Source: Acidobacteriota bacterium (GTDB lineage: Bacteria; Acidobacteriota; Terriglobia; Acidiferrales; UBA7541). Taken from it: a DNA stretch of 64,000 nucleotides. The DNA lies in assembly GCA_013289715.1 (NCBI GenBank), contig JABCZJ010000022.1:1-64000 (forward strand), written 5' to 3'. Under the pieces are notes generated by a model. The model did not search any database and was not told the origin of the DNA. It saw nothing but the letters and a program-made list of their open reading frames with translations. Position numbers and translations under genes: made by a program. Below are positions 51,799 through 61,304 of the stretch, piece after piece; the stretch's first letter is position 1; every line of letters begins with the position of its first letter.

Positions 51799-54700
51799 AT
51801 GAAATTCCGGCAGCAAATGCGCACACTGATTTCGGCCATCTTTTTTCTCGCGGCGCTCGGACCGCTCTCGCTCGCCACCCGCGCGCAATCATCCGCCGCC
51901 AATACAAATATAAGTGTTCCACAATTCCCTCCCAGCCTCTACGCAAGTCTCGAATGGCGCTGTATCGGCCCTTTCCGGGGAGGCCGCACCGTAGCCGCCA
52001 CCGGCGTCCCCGGCAAACCAAATCTCTTCTACATCGGCGTAAATAATGGCGGCGTGTGGAAGACCACCGACGCCGGTCGCACCTGGGTTCCCATCTTCGA
52101 CGACCAGCCCACCGGCTCGATCGGCGCGCTCGCCGTAGCGCCATCGAATCCCGACATTATTTACGTAGGCAGCGGCGAAGGCCTGCGCCGTCCCGACCTT
52201 TCCACGGGCGACGGAATTTACAAATCCACCAACGCTGGCAACACCTGGAAACATCTCGGTCTGCGCGACGGCCAGCAAATCACCAACGTCATCATCGACC
52301 CGCAAGATCCCAATCGCGTCTTCGTCGCCGTCCTCGGCCATCCGTACGGCCCCAACTCCGAACGCGGCGTCTTCCGTTCCACCGATGGCGGCGATAGCTG
52401 GCAGAAAATTCTCTACCAAGATGACGACACAGGCGCCACCGACCTCGCTTTCGATCCGAAAAATCCGCAAACGCTCTATGCGGACATGTGGTCTTCGCGC
52501 CGCCCGCCCTGGACCACGGGCGGCCCGCTCGAAGGCCACAACGGCGGCCTCTTCAAATCGACCGATGGCGGCGATACCTGGCATCCCCTCAGCAAAGGCC
52601 TCCCCACGAACGCGCAAGCCCTAGGCCGCATCGGTTTCGGCATTTCGCCCAGCAATCCGAATCGCATGTACGCGCTTGTGGATGCCGCGCCCGAAGTCGG
52701 CGGCCTCTATCGTTCCGACGACGCCGGAGAAAGTTGGCAACGCGTAAATCATGAAGACCGCATCTGGGGACGCGGCTTCGATTTCGCCTGGGTGCGCGTC
52801 TCGCCGGAAAATCCCGACATCCTTTATATCTGCAACACTTCCACCTATCGCTCCACCGACGCCGGCACGAGCTTCACCGCCATCAAAGGCGCTCCCGGTG
52901 GCGACGACTATCACACCGCCTGGATCAATCCCGAAAATCCGCGCATCATCCTCCTCGCCTCCGACCAAGGCGCCACCATCACCGTCAACGGCGGCGACAC
53001 CTGGAGTTCCTGGTACAACCAGCCTAGCGCGCAGTTCTACCACGTCATCACCGACAATCAATTTCCCTACTGGGTTTATGGCGGACAACAGGAAAGCGGC
53101 TCAGCCGGCACCGCCAGTCGCAGCGACTGGGGTGAAATCACTTTTCGCGATTGGCATCCGGTGGGCACCGAAGAATATGGATACGTCGCGCCGGACCCGC
53201 TCCATCCCAATCTGATTTACGGCGGCAAAGCCACGCGCTTCGACATGATGACCGGCCAGACGCAGGACGTTTCGCCCGTAATCTTGCGCACCGGAAAATT
53301 TCGCTTCAATCGCACCGCGCCGCTTATTTTTTCGCCCGCCGCGCCGCACACGCTCTATCTCGGCTCAAACGTCCTGTTTCAGACCACCGACGCCGGCCAC
53401 AGCTGGCAAATCATCAGCCCCGATTTGACGCGCGAAGACCCGGGCGTGCCACCGAACATGGGCGACATGATCGCGAGCGACCCCGCGCAAGGCAAACATC
53501 GCGGCGTAATCTATTCCCTCGCGCCCTCACCGCTGGACGCAAATTTAATCTGGGCCGGCACCGACGACGGCCTGATCTGGCTCAGCCGCGACGGCGGACA
53601 AAACTGGCGCGAAGTCTCGCCGCCCGGCCTCACCGCCTGGAGCAAAATCGCGCAACTCGACGCTTCGCACTTCGATCCCAATGCCGTGTACGCCGCGGTG
53701 AATCGTTTCCGCCTCGACGATTTGCACGCCTACATCTATCGCACCCACGATGGCGGCCAGAGCTGGGAAAAAATCACAAACGGCCTGCCCGACGACGCGC
53801 CCGTGAACGTAGTCCGCGAAGATCCCGTCCGCCAGGGCCTGCTGTTCGCCGGAACCGAGCACGCCATCTACGTCTCATTCAACGACGGCGACTCCTGGCA
53901 ATCGCTGCAGCTGAATTTGCCGGCGACTTCCATGCGAGATCTCGTCGTCCACGGTGACGACATCGCAGTCGGCACCCACGGCCGCTCGTTCTGGATCCTC
54001 GACGACATCACTCCGCTGCGCCAGATCACGGCGGATACCGCCGCCGGCGCGTTCCTCTACAAACCCGGCATCGCCTATCGCGTCCGCCGCAACGTCAACC
54101 CCGATACGCCTCTGCCTCCGGAAGAACCCGCCGGAAAAAATCCACCCGATGGCGCCATCATTGATTATCAACTCCAGTCGGCAGCCCCCGCCCCCGTGAA
54201 GCTGCAAATCGTGGACGCCAACGGCAGAATCGTGCGCGCCTTTTCCAGCACGGATAAACCCGAAGCAACGATGGAGCAACTCGGAAAAGAGTTGAACGTC
54301 CCGCTCTACTGGATTCGCCCGCCGCAGATTCTCTCGGTTGCCGCAGGCGCGCACCGTTTCGTCTGGGATTTGCGCGCTCCTCCGCCCGCCTCGCTCCGTC
54401 ACGAATATCCTATCTCCGCAATCGCGCACGATACGCCGCGCCTGCCCGTCGGCCCAGCCGTAATGCCCGGCATGTACACCGTAAAACTCGACGTCGCCGG
54501 CCAAATCTTCACACAGCCGCTGGAAATCAAAATGGATCCGCGCATCACCGCCCCCGTGGACCATCTCGACCAGCAATTCCGCCTCGCCTCAAGAATTTGC
54601 GATGCCATGAACGCCAGCTTCGGCTCGCTGGGCCAGGTTCGCGCCGTGCGCGCGCAATTGCGCGACCTCGCACACCAAGCTCCCAAAGGTGACGTAGCCG

Positions 54701-55041
54701 ACGCCATCCACGCCCTCGAACAAAAAATCGCGCCGTTCGAAGGCGGGCCGCTAGCATTCGGCCAAACCGCTCATCAGGACAGTTTCGCGCAATTGAATCG
54801 ACAACTCGGACAGCTACTGGGAGTCGTTGACGGCGCCGACGCCGCTCCCACGCAAACCGCGCAAGATACCACCGGAGACCTGCAGCGAGCCTTAACCACG
54901 CTCGAAAATCAATGGGACGACGTAAAAACCCGCGACGTCCCCGCGCTAGACGACCAACTCCGCCGCACGAACCTCCCCATCATTAATCTGTCAACGTCAC
55001 TTGAACCCGAACAAGAATCCAGCGGCGACGACGAACCCTAA
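51799..55041 (+). CDS. VPS10/sortilin-like BNR-repeat beta-propeller protein, paralogue 1
   Basis: Repeated GVWKTTDAGRTW, GIYKSTNAGNTWKHL, GVFRSTDGGDSWQKIL, GLYRSDDAGESWQRV motifs; signal peptide. Confidence 0.9.
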   Translation: MKFRQQMRTLISAIFFLAALGPLSLATRAQSSAANTNISVPQFPPSLYASLEWRCIGPFRGGRTVAATGVPGKPNLFYIGVNNGGVWKTTDAGRTWVPIFDDQPTGSIGALAVAPSNPDIIYVGSGEGLRRPDLSTGDGIYKSTNAGNTWKHLGLRDGQQITNVIIDPQDPNRVFVAVLGHPYGPNSERGVFRSTDGGDSWQKILYQDDDTGATDLAFDPKNPQTLYADMWSSRRPPWTTGGPLEGHNGGLFKSTDGGDTWHPLSKGLPTNAQALGRIGFGISPSNPNRMYALVDAAPEVGGLYRSDDAGESWQRVNHEDRIWGRGFDFAWVRVSPENPDILYICNTSTYRSTDAGTSFTAIKGAPGGDDYHTAWINPENPRIILLASDQGATITVNGGDTWSSWYNQPSAQFYHVITDNQFPYWVYGGQQESGSAGTASRSDWGEITFRDWHPVGTEEYGYVAPDPLHPNLIYGGKATRFDMMTGQTQDVSPVILRTGKFRFNRTAPLIFSPAAPHTLYLGSNVLFQTTDAGHSWQIISPDLTREDPGVPPNMGDMIASDPAQGKHRGVIYSLAPSPLDANLIWAGTDDGLIWLSRDGGQNWREVSPPGLTAWSKIAQLDASHFDPNAVYAAVNRFRLDDLHAYIYRTHDGGQSWEKITNGLPDDAPVNVVREDPVRQGLLFAGTEHAIYVSFNDGDSWQSLQLNLPATSMRDLVVHGDDIAVGTHGRSFWILDDITPLRQITADTAAGAFLYKPGIAYRVRRNVNPDTPLPPEEPAGKNPPDGAIIDYQLQSAAPAPVKLQIVDANGRIVRAFSSTDKPEATMEQLGKELNVPLYWIRPPQILSVAAGAHRFVWDLRAPPPASLRHEYPISAIAHDTPRLPVGPAVMPGMYTVKLDVAGQIFTQPLEIKMDPRITAPVDHLDQQFRLASRICDAMNASFGSLGQVRAVRAQLRDLAHQAPKGDVADAIHALEQKIAPFEGGPLAFGQTAHQDSFAQLNRQLGQLLGVVDGADAAPTQTAQDTTGDLQRALTTLENQWDDVKTRDVPALDDQLRRTNLPIINLSTSLEPEQESSGDDEP

Positions 55042-55130
55042 ATCCCCGCCTGTCCGCTTGTTCTTGGATCTGCCTTTGTTTTTGAATTTGCTTCTGACTT
55101 TGACTCTGTAGCGGCCATCCCGCCTCAAGT

Positions 55131-55613
55131 TCAAGGGGATCCACCCGGACTCGTAATGCCTTGCACCGGAGAATCGAGCGTGAAATCGGAAATCAAAACG
55201 CCTTGGACATATTTGAATTGGAGATCTTTATCGGTCGGAAAACCGAAGTGCGGAATAAACTTCCACGGGAGCGCAGCGGCTTCGGCTGCAACAACAAGAC
55301 TCCGGTCCGATCGATCCTCATTCGCGATGAACTCTGGACGGGTTCTTTCGACCAAACCGTGCGAATGGTTGAGAATACGGATTCTCACCATGCCCGTCAC
55401 CCCTCTTGCTCTTGCCGCGAGAGGGTACGGGGCGGACGCTCTGCTCGCGGCATCCCTCCGAACGTAGTGGACAATTTCTGTTGGGTGGAGCTGTGAAAAG
55501 CAGCAATCACCTTCCCGGCCCGTCACCGTCTTTTGAGCCATCGCCAGTGGGCACGCCAGGATGAACCGTGCCGGGAATCTCAGCATTACTGCCCCGCGAT
55601 CGAACAGCCGCAA
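55131..55613 (-). CDS. Hypothetical protein with weak resemblance to a TonB C-terminal domain
   Basis: YPLAARARGVTGMVRIRILNHSHGLVERTRPEF...VVAAEAAALPWKF pattern resembles TonB-CTD; may be degraded. Confidence 0.4.
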   Translation of the reverse strand: MRLFDRGAVMLRFPARFILACPLAMAQKTVTGREGDCCFSQLHPTEIVHYVRRDAASRASAPYPLAARARGVTGMVRIRILNHSHGLVERTRPEFIANEDRSDRSLVVAAEAAALPWKFIPHFGFPTDKDLQFKYVQGVLISDFTLDSPVQGITSPGGSP

Positions 55614-55621
55614 CCCAACCT

Positions 55622-55945
55622 CTAAATCCCGTCAATCTTCGCCGCCAAAATAAAATCGCTCTCCGTCAGTCCATTAATCTTGTGCGTCCACGTCGTAATC
55701 TCCGCCTTCCCCCACCCCAACAAAATATCCGGATGATGCCCCTGCTCCTCGGCAATCGCCCCCACCTTATTCACAAACGCCAGCGCCTGCTTGAAATCCG
55801 GAAACGCAAACGCCCGCACAATGTGATGCCCGTCCACCACCTTCCACTGCGGCACTTCTTTCGCCAGCGCCTCCAATTCTTTCCCGGCCAGCGGCGGCAC
55901 TCCGCCGCGGCAAGGCACGCAAGTCTTCTTCGCAAGCTCGCTCAT
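55622..55945 (-). CDS. 4a-hydroxytetrahydrobiopterin dehydratase (PCD)
   Basis: WKVVDGHHIVRAFAFPDFKQALAFVNKVGAIAEEQGHHPDILLGWGKAEITTWTHKINGLTESDFILAAKID. Confidence 0.93.
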   Translation of the reverse strand: MSELAKKTCVPCRGGVPPLAGKELEALAKEVPQWKVVDGHHIVRAFAFPDFKQALAFVNKVGAIAEEQGHHPDILLGWGKAEITTWTHKINGLTESDFILAAKIDGI

Positions 55946-56147
55946 AAATCGCCCCTCCGGAATTCCCGTTCGACTCCGATTCTACAAGAATCACGCTCCC
56001 GCCGCTTATCTTGTCGAAAGCCCGCCACAACAAGAAAATCCCGCGATGGCATCTCGTCGACCCATTCTGCTATTCTCTTGCGCGCGGTAACTCCCGAACC
56101 GCCGCTGACGCGACTCGTCGTAAATTTCGCTGCCGTGAGGACTTACA

Positions 56148-56690
56148 ATGCCCGATGAAATCGACGAACTCAAAGAACGCGCGGAAGAAGGCGCGCACGA
56201 ACCCAGCCTCGCCCCCGTCACTCTGACCATGGCCATTCTCGCCGTGGTTATCGCTACCGTCACTTTGCTCGGACACCGCGCCCACACCGAGGAAGTCCTG
56301 CTGCAAACGCGCGCCGCCGATCAATGGGCCTATTACCAGGGCAAGGAAATTCGACGCCGCAGTTACGAACTGTTCCTCGACGAGCTTTCCGTTTTCTCTC
56401 TACAAGACGCCAAGCAGGTAGAAACCGTCAGGGAAAAGTACAAGAAGGAAGTTGAGCGGTATTCCGAAGAACTAAAAGAAATCGAAACCGAAGCCCGCGG
56501 TAAGGAAGCCGAAGTAAAAGTCGAAGAAGCCCGCGCCGACCGCTACGATCTCGCCGAAGTCCTGCTGGAAGCCGCGCTGGTAATCTCCTCGATCACCCTC
56601 CTAACCCGCAAGAAAATCTTCTGGCTCTTCGGAATCGTGCTGGCCGTCGCGGGAATCGTCCTAGGCGTCACCGGCCTGATGATTCACTAA
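56148..56690 (+). CDS. DUF4337-like membrane protein
   Basis: N-terminal TM, LLQTRAADQWAYYQGKEIRR, coiled coil, two C-terminal TMs. Confidence 0.8.
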   Translation: MPDEIDELKERAEEGAHEPSLAPVTLTMAILAVVIATVTLLGHRAHTEEVLLQTRAADQWAYYQGKEIRRRSYELFLDELSVFSLQDAKQVETVREKYKKEVERYSEELKEIETEARGKEAEVKVEEARADRYDLAEVLLEAALVISSITLLTRKKIFWLFGIVLAVAGIVLGVTGLMIH

Positions 56691-56715
56691 CTCGTCGCGC
56701 CACGCATTGGACTTT

Positions 56716-56773
56716 GTAGCGCCCAGCTTTAGCTGGGCGTCTCTACCGGTGCGCTTGAATTTGTAGCGGCCGC
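56716..56773. repeat. Dispersed intergenic repeat
   Basis: GTAGCGCCCAGCTTTAGCTGGGC hairpin (56716-56738) and TTGAATTTGTAGCGGCCGC (56755-56773) identical to 47215-47233. Confidence 0.75.
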
Positions 56774-56897
56774 CTGCTTTTCTTGCGCGGGTGCATTTGA
56801 CTTTGTCCGTGGATTTCAATCGGGGCACGCCACTCGGCCCTCCGCCCCCGGGGAGCGCCAATCTCCCGATTAGCGCCTCGCGCAACGCTTGATGCGC

Positions 56898-57773
56898 TCA
56901 CCGCTTCCCCGAAGCCGCCGACCGCGCCTCCAGATATTGCCGCACATACTCCCCAAACGCCTTCTCCAATTTCAATGTCACCACTCCCGGAGCCGCCGCG
57001 ATGGCATGCCCATTCACCTCGCTCACTCCCAACATGCTCCGGTTCGTCGAAGAAATAAAAACCTCATCCGCCGCATACAAATCCTCCGGCCGCAGCGTAC
57101 GTTCCTCCACCGGAGCACCCACGCCCGCCCCAATCTCCAGCAACACGCTGCGCGTAATCCCCTGCAAACACCCAGCCGACACAGGGGGAGTCGCCACCCA
57201 TCCGCCCTTCACGCAAAAAATATTCGCCGCCGTGCATTCCGCCACTTCACCGCGCTCGTTCAGCAACACCACTTCATCGAATCCCGCCTGCTGCGCTTCG
57301 TAATAATTCCAGACGTTATCGAGCCAGGAAGTCACCTTCACCCCGGCCAGCGGCGAAGCCGCGTTCCGTCCATGCTCGCGCAATCCCAATCGCGCCGGCT
57401 CGCGATACGAAGGCAAGTCCGCTGAGCAAACCAGCAAATCCACGCGCGGAAAATCCTCATCGCTGCGCCAGAATCCCACCTGGTTGTAAATCATGTAAAC
57501 CCGCGCCGCGCCTTCGCGCACATGATTCGCGCGCAGCACCTCGCCCAACTGCCCGCGCACCACGCTCTCCTGAAACGGAAACGGGCAATGCGTTCGTTCC
57601 GCGTCGCGCTGCAACCGCTCCCAATGCCGCTCAAACGCAAACGGAATCCCCTCGTAAATCCGCACCGTGGTGAAGAGTCCCCATCCATTCAACAGCCCCG
57701 CCTGCCCCGGCGAAAGCCGCACTTCTGCTACCGGCAGCAAGCGGTCATTATGAAAGACAAAACCATGAATCAT
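56898..57773 (-). CDS. Class IV PLP-dependent aminotransferase (branched-chain aminotransferase / ADC lyase family)
   Basis: GWGLFTTVRIYEGIPFAFERHWERLQRDAE, EVVLLNERGEVAECTAANIFCVKGG, GCLQGITRSVLLEI. Confidence 0.9.
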   Translation of the reverse strand: MIHGFVFHNDRLLPVAEVRLSPGQAGLLNGWGLFTTVRIYEGIPFAFERHWERLQRDAERTHCPFPFQESVVRGQLGEVLRANHVREGAARVYMIYNQVGFWRSDEDFPRVDLLVCSADLPSYREPARLGLREHGRNAASPLAGVKVTSWLDNVWNYYEAQQAGFDEVVLLNERGEVAECTAANIFCVKGGWVATPPVSAGCLQGITRSVLLEIGAGVGAPVEERTLRPEDLYAADEVFISSTNRSMLGVSEVNGHAIAAAPGVVTLKLEKAFGEYVRQYLEARSAASGKR

Positions 57774-57915
57774 GCGGCCTCCAACTCCTCTTTATTCTAG
57801 CGCAGAACGCATCCGCCAGACGCGGCTTCGGCAAAAACCAAGCGAAGCCCTTCCGCTGGTCCCATTTCGATTCACGGCGCTTCGTTTTCGGCCGATGAAG
57901 ATGTGTTCAAGTCTA

Positions 57916-57944
57916 TTGACACCAGCTGCTTCTGCGCCTAGATT
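57916..57944 (+). promoter_or_regulatory. Putative sigma70-type promoter of the second FecR-like gene
   Basis: TTGACA (57916-57921), 17-bp spacer, TAGATT (57939-57944); AGGAGG at 57959-57964 upstream of GTG 57970. Confidence 0.55.
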
Positions 57945-57969
57945 GTTGTTGTGTTCATAGGAGGTTGCC

Positions 57970-58668
57970 GTGCGATACCCCGGGCGTGACTTGGTGAGAA
58001 CTTTCTTAGTCGCAATCCTGTCCGTCGGCCTTATCAACATCCCAAGCTTCGCCGCAACCGAAAAGCCGCTCGGCCTCGTCACGCAGGCGACGGAAGCCCA
58101 TTTGGGTTCTGCCACGGTCGCAATCGGGACGACGGTGTACCCCGGCGATACACTCGCCACCGACGAAGGCGGCACGGCCCGCGTCAAAGTCGGCAGCAGC
58201 CAGTTCTATTTGCTCTCTTCCAGCAGCGCCACTCTGTCCGAAGATTCCACCATCGTGAACGCTTCCGTCGCCCGCGGCACAGTCGGTTTTTCCTCCAACG
58301 GCACGGATCAGCTGGCGCTGCAAATTCCTGAAGGGATTGTGCGCGCCGCGAACGGCCAGCCCGGTTACGGCCAGGTCACCATTATCGGTCCGCGCGAAGT
58401 GATCGTTTCCGCGTATCGCGGCACGCTGGTGTTAGACAACGACGGCGAATTGCACGAAATTCCCGCCGGGAAATCCTACCGCGTCACCATGGAGCTCGAC
58501 GCAGCCGCGGAACCGCAAGCCCCTGCAGGCGCAGGCGCCAACAGCAAAGTCGTGGCTCCCCGCCACCGCCACCTGCTGTTCGACCTGATCCTTCTCGGAG
58601 CAGTCGGCGGCGCCAGCTACGCTCTCTGGTATCACCTGAGCGAGAGCCCTTCCAACCCAAATCAATAA
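57970..58668 (+). CDS. FecR-like secreted protein with C-terminal TM, paralogue 2
   Basis: ATEKPLGLVTQATEAHLGSATVAIGTTVYPGDTLATDEGGTARVKVGSSQFYLLSSSSATLSE; collinear with 50827-51522 product. Confidence 0.8.
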   Translation: MRYPGRDLVRTFLVAILSVGLINIPSFAATEKPLGLVTQATEAHLGSATVAIGTTVYPGDTLATDEGGTARVKVGSSQFYLLSSSSATLSEDSTIVNASVARGTVGFSSNGTDQLALQIPEGIVRAANGQPGYGQVTIIGPREVIVSAYRGTLVLDNDGELHEIPAGKSYRVTMELDAAAEPQAPAGAGANSKVVAPRHRHLLFDLILLGAVGGASYALWYHLSESPSNPNQ

Positions 58669-58880
58669 TTTGTCGCGTCACAAATGCACCAGGTCTGTAG
58701 TGGTGTGCCAAATCGTGCGGCAATAAATTTTGCGGAAAAGCTTACCCGGAAAGAAGTTGTGAGTCTGTCGAGGCGGACTTCACTAATGAGCGAACGCAGA
58801 TTCAAACGAGCGCGAACGCAGCCCTAACCCGTTCGTTCTCCGTCCCATATGTCAGTCGCTCCGCTGCGTCGTTCAGGTGC

Positions 58881-58905
58881 CTTCCTCTGCGCCCTCTGCG
58901 GTTCG
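58881..58905. repeat. Inverted copy of the CCGCAGAGGGCGCAGAG dispersed repeat
   Basis: CTTCCTCTGCGCCCTCTGCGGTTCG; reverse complement contains CCGCAGAGGGCGCAGAGGAAG, compare 3394-3435. Confidence 0.5.
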
Positions 58906-59018
58906 TCCTTCTTTCGCTCATTCTCATCGTTTTTGATTTCATCAGTGCCTTGATCAGTGTTCAGCTGCGTTCAGCAGTGGTGCCTTTGACTTCCCGCCTA
59001 TCTCTCGCAACGATCCGC

Positions 59019-59489
59019 TCAGTTATGGCAAGCCCGCACGCCAGTCTTCTCGAAATACTGCTGGTGATATTCCTCCGCGCGATAAAACTCTCCCGCCGGA
59101 ACAATCTCCGTCACGATGGGCCGCTTGAACACATGATCCTTCTCCAGCACCGTTTTCGACGCCCGCGCCTCTTCCTCCTGCACCGCATCATGATAAAAAA
59201 TCGCCGAGCGGTACTGCGTTCCCACGTCCGGCCCCTGCCGGTTCATCGTCGTCGGATCATGACTCTTCCAGAAAACCGCCAGCAATTCCAAATAGGAAAC
59301 CTGCGCAGGATCAAACTCCACCTCCACCGCCTCCGCATGCCCGGTCCGCCCGGTGCACACCTCTTTGTAGTTCGGGTTCTTGGCAGTTCCGCCGGTGTAA
59401 CCCACGGTAGTCGAAGTCACCCCCGTGACCTGCCGGAACGCATCCTCCACTCCCCAAAAACATCCCGCCGCAAAAGTTGCCTTAGCCAT
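59019..59489 (-). CDS. msrA: Peptide methionine sulfoxide reductase MsrA
   Basis: [58 protein letters not shown]. Confidence 0.96.
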   Translation of the reverse strand: MAKATFAAGCFWGVEDAFRQVTGVTSTTVGYTGGTAKNPNYKEVCTGRTGHAEAVEVEFDPAQVSYLELLAVFWKSHDPTTMNRQGPDVGTQYRSAIFYHDAVQEEEARASKTVLEKDHVFKRPIVTEIVPAGEFYRAEEYHQQYFEKTGVRACHN

Positions 59490-59579
59490 GATTGAAAAAC
59501 TCCTTCCCTATCAATTTTCGATTCCGCTCCGCCACAACCCATGTTCCCACATTGCAGCAAATCGGTCGAGGCGTCCCAA

Positions 59580-61043
59580 TCACGGCTTCGCCGCGCGCGT
59601 CCGCTGATTTTGCACCGCTGGCGCGGACGCAAACAACGGGCTTAGCCCTTCCGCAAGAGTCGGGTGAGCAAGAATCGCATCCCGCAGCGCCGTATAGGGC
59701 AGCCCTGCGATCATCGCGATCTGCACGGACGACATCGTTTCCCCCGCTTCGACGGCGAAAGCCGCGAAGCCAAGGATGCGATCGCTGTCATTACCAACCA
59801 GCGCCTTCAAGAATCCTCGCGTTTCACCAAGCGTGCGCGCGCGCAGCACCGCTTCCATCGGGACCTTGAACAAACGATAGGAAATCCCCTGCGCCTTGGC
59901 TTCCGTCTCACTGAGCCCCACGCGCGCGAATTCCGGATCCGTGAACAGGCAGAACGGCACTTGCCTGCCGGTCGTCACGTGGTTCCCGCTGTTAAGGTTG
60001 TCGCGCACCACGCGGAAATCGTCAATGCTGATGTGCGTGAACTGCGGGCTGCCCGCCACCTCGCCGATCGCCCAAACGCCCGGCGCCGTCGTCTGCAGCC
60101 GCTCGTTCACCTTGATGTATCCACGGTCGGTCACTTCCACGCCGGCCAACTCCAGACCGATTCCCCCCGTGTTTGGCTTCCGACCCGTCGCGACCAGCAG
60201 ATGACTGCCCTGCAGCGTTTTCTCCACTCCGTTCTGCTCGATCACAACTTCCACAGATTCGCCTGATTTCCCCGATACGCGCTTGGTCTTCGTGTTCAAG
60301 AAGAGTTCAATGCCCTCGTCCAGGAACAGTCCACGAAGACCTTCACTCACATCTTCATCTTCGCGAGACACCAGCCGTTCGTTTCGTTCGATCAACGTCA
60401 CCTTGCTCCCGAAGCGGCGCATCGCCTGCGACAATTCCAATCCAATGTAGCCGCCGCCGAGTACCAGCAGATGTTCGGGAACCTCTCCGAGTTCCAGCGC
60501 CTCGATATGCGTCAGCGGCTGCGCCTCTGCCAGACCAGGAATCGGATCGATAGCCGCGCGCGTCCCGGTGCTGATAATCACATTCGCCCCGCGCAATCGG
60601 CGAACGGTCCCGTCCGGCAGCGTTGCCTCCACGGTCCTGGGCGCCACGAACCTCCCGGCGGCCAAAATGAATTCCCCGCCCGTCTTCTCGTAGTTGTTGA
60701 TGTAAATGGCATTCAAGCCGGAGACCATCCGGCGCTTGCGTCCACGCACCGCGGCCATATCAATCGTGAAGCCTTTCGTGGTGATCCCGAAATCCTCACT
60801 CCTGCGGACGTACTCCGCCACCTGCGCGCTGTGGATGATGTTCTTGCTCGGCAGGCACGCGATGTTCGGACACGAGCCGCCAATATACTTGCGGTCAATC
60901 ACCGCGACGCGTTTCCCCTCGCCGGCAAACGTCCATGCCGCGACGGTTGACCCCGTACCGCCGCCGAGTATCACCACGTCATACTCTTGCGGTTCCGTGC
61001 CCTTACACGCTGAAGCGGGAGCTACCTCCACCTGTGTGCTCAT
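59580..61043 (-). CDS. FAD-dependent pyridine nucleotide-disulfide oxidoreductase (mercuric reductase/dihydrolipoamide dehydrogenase-like)
   Basis: GGSCPNIACLPSKNIIHSAQ redox Cys pair, LLVLGGGYIGLELSQAMRRFGSKVTLIER, GVWAIGEVAGSPQFTH. Start MSTQVEVAPASA at 61043. Confidence 0.9.
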   Translation of the reverse strand: MSTQVEVAPASACKGTEPQEYDVVILGGGTGSTVAAWTFAGEGKRVAVIDRKYIGGSCPNIACLPSKNIIHSAQVAEYVRRSEDFGITTKGFTIDMAAVRGRKRRMVSGLNAIYINNYEKTGGEFILAAGRFVAPRTVEATLPDGTVRRLRGANVIISTGTRAAIDPIPGLAEAQPLTHIEALELGEVPEHLLVLGGGYIGLELSQAMRRFGSKVTLIERNERLVSREDEDVSEGLRGLFLDEGIELFLNTKTKRVSGKSGESVEVVIEQNGVEKTLQGSHLLVATGRKPNTGGIGLELAGVEVTDRGYIKVNERLQTTAPGVWAIGEVAGSPQFTHISIDDFRVVRDNLNSGNHVTTGRQVPFCLFTDPEFARVGLSETEAKAQGISYRLFKVPMEAVLRARTLGETRGFLKALVGNDSDRILGFAAFAVEAGETMSSVQIAMIAGLPYTALRDAILAHPTLAEGLSPLFASAPAVQNQRTRAAKP

Positions 61044-61304
61044 ATGAAGTTTCTCCTTCTCTGAGGTTTGCTTATGAATTGAGGATTCGTCAGCGTGACG
61101 CTGAAGAGCCCATAAAGCCTCAGAAACCTCAGGCCCGGCCGCGTCCAACCAAGCCACATAATATGCCAAACCCGCGAAATTGACGACCGGCAACCATTTC
61201 GCATCCATGCTGAGGAGAGTGTTCCTCGGAAACCGACTTGCTACGGACGCTACATCGTCGCCCCGAATCACTTGGTGTATACTCCGCGAGCGAAAAAACA
61301 AACC

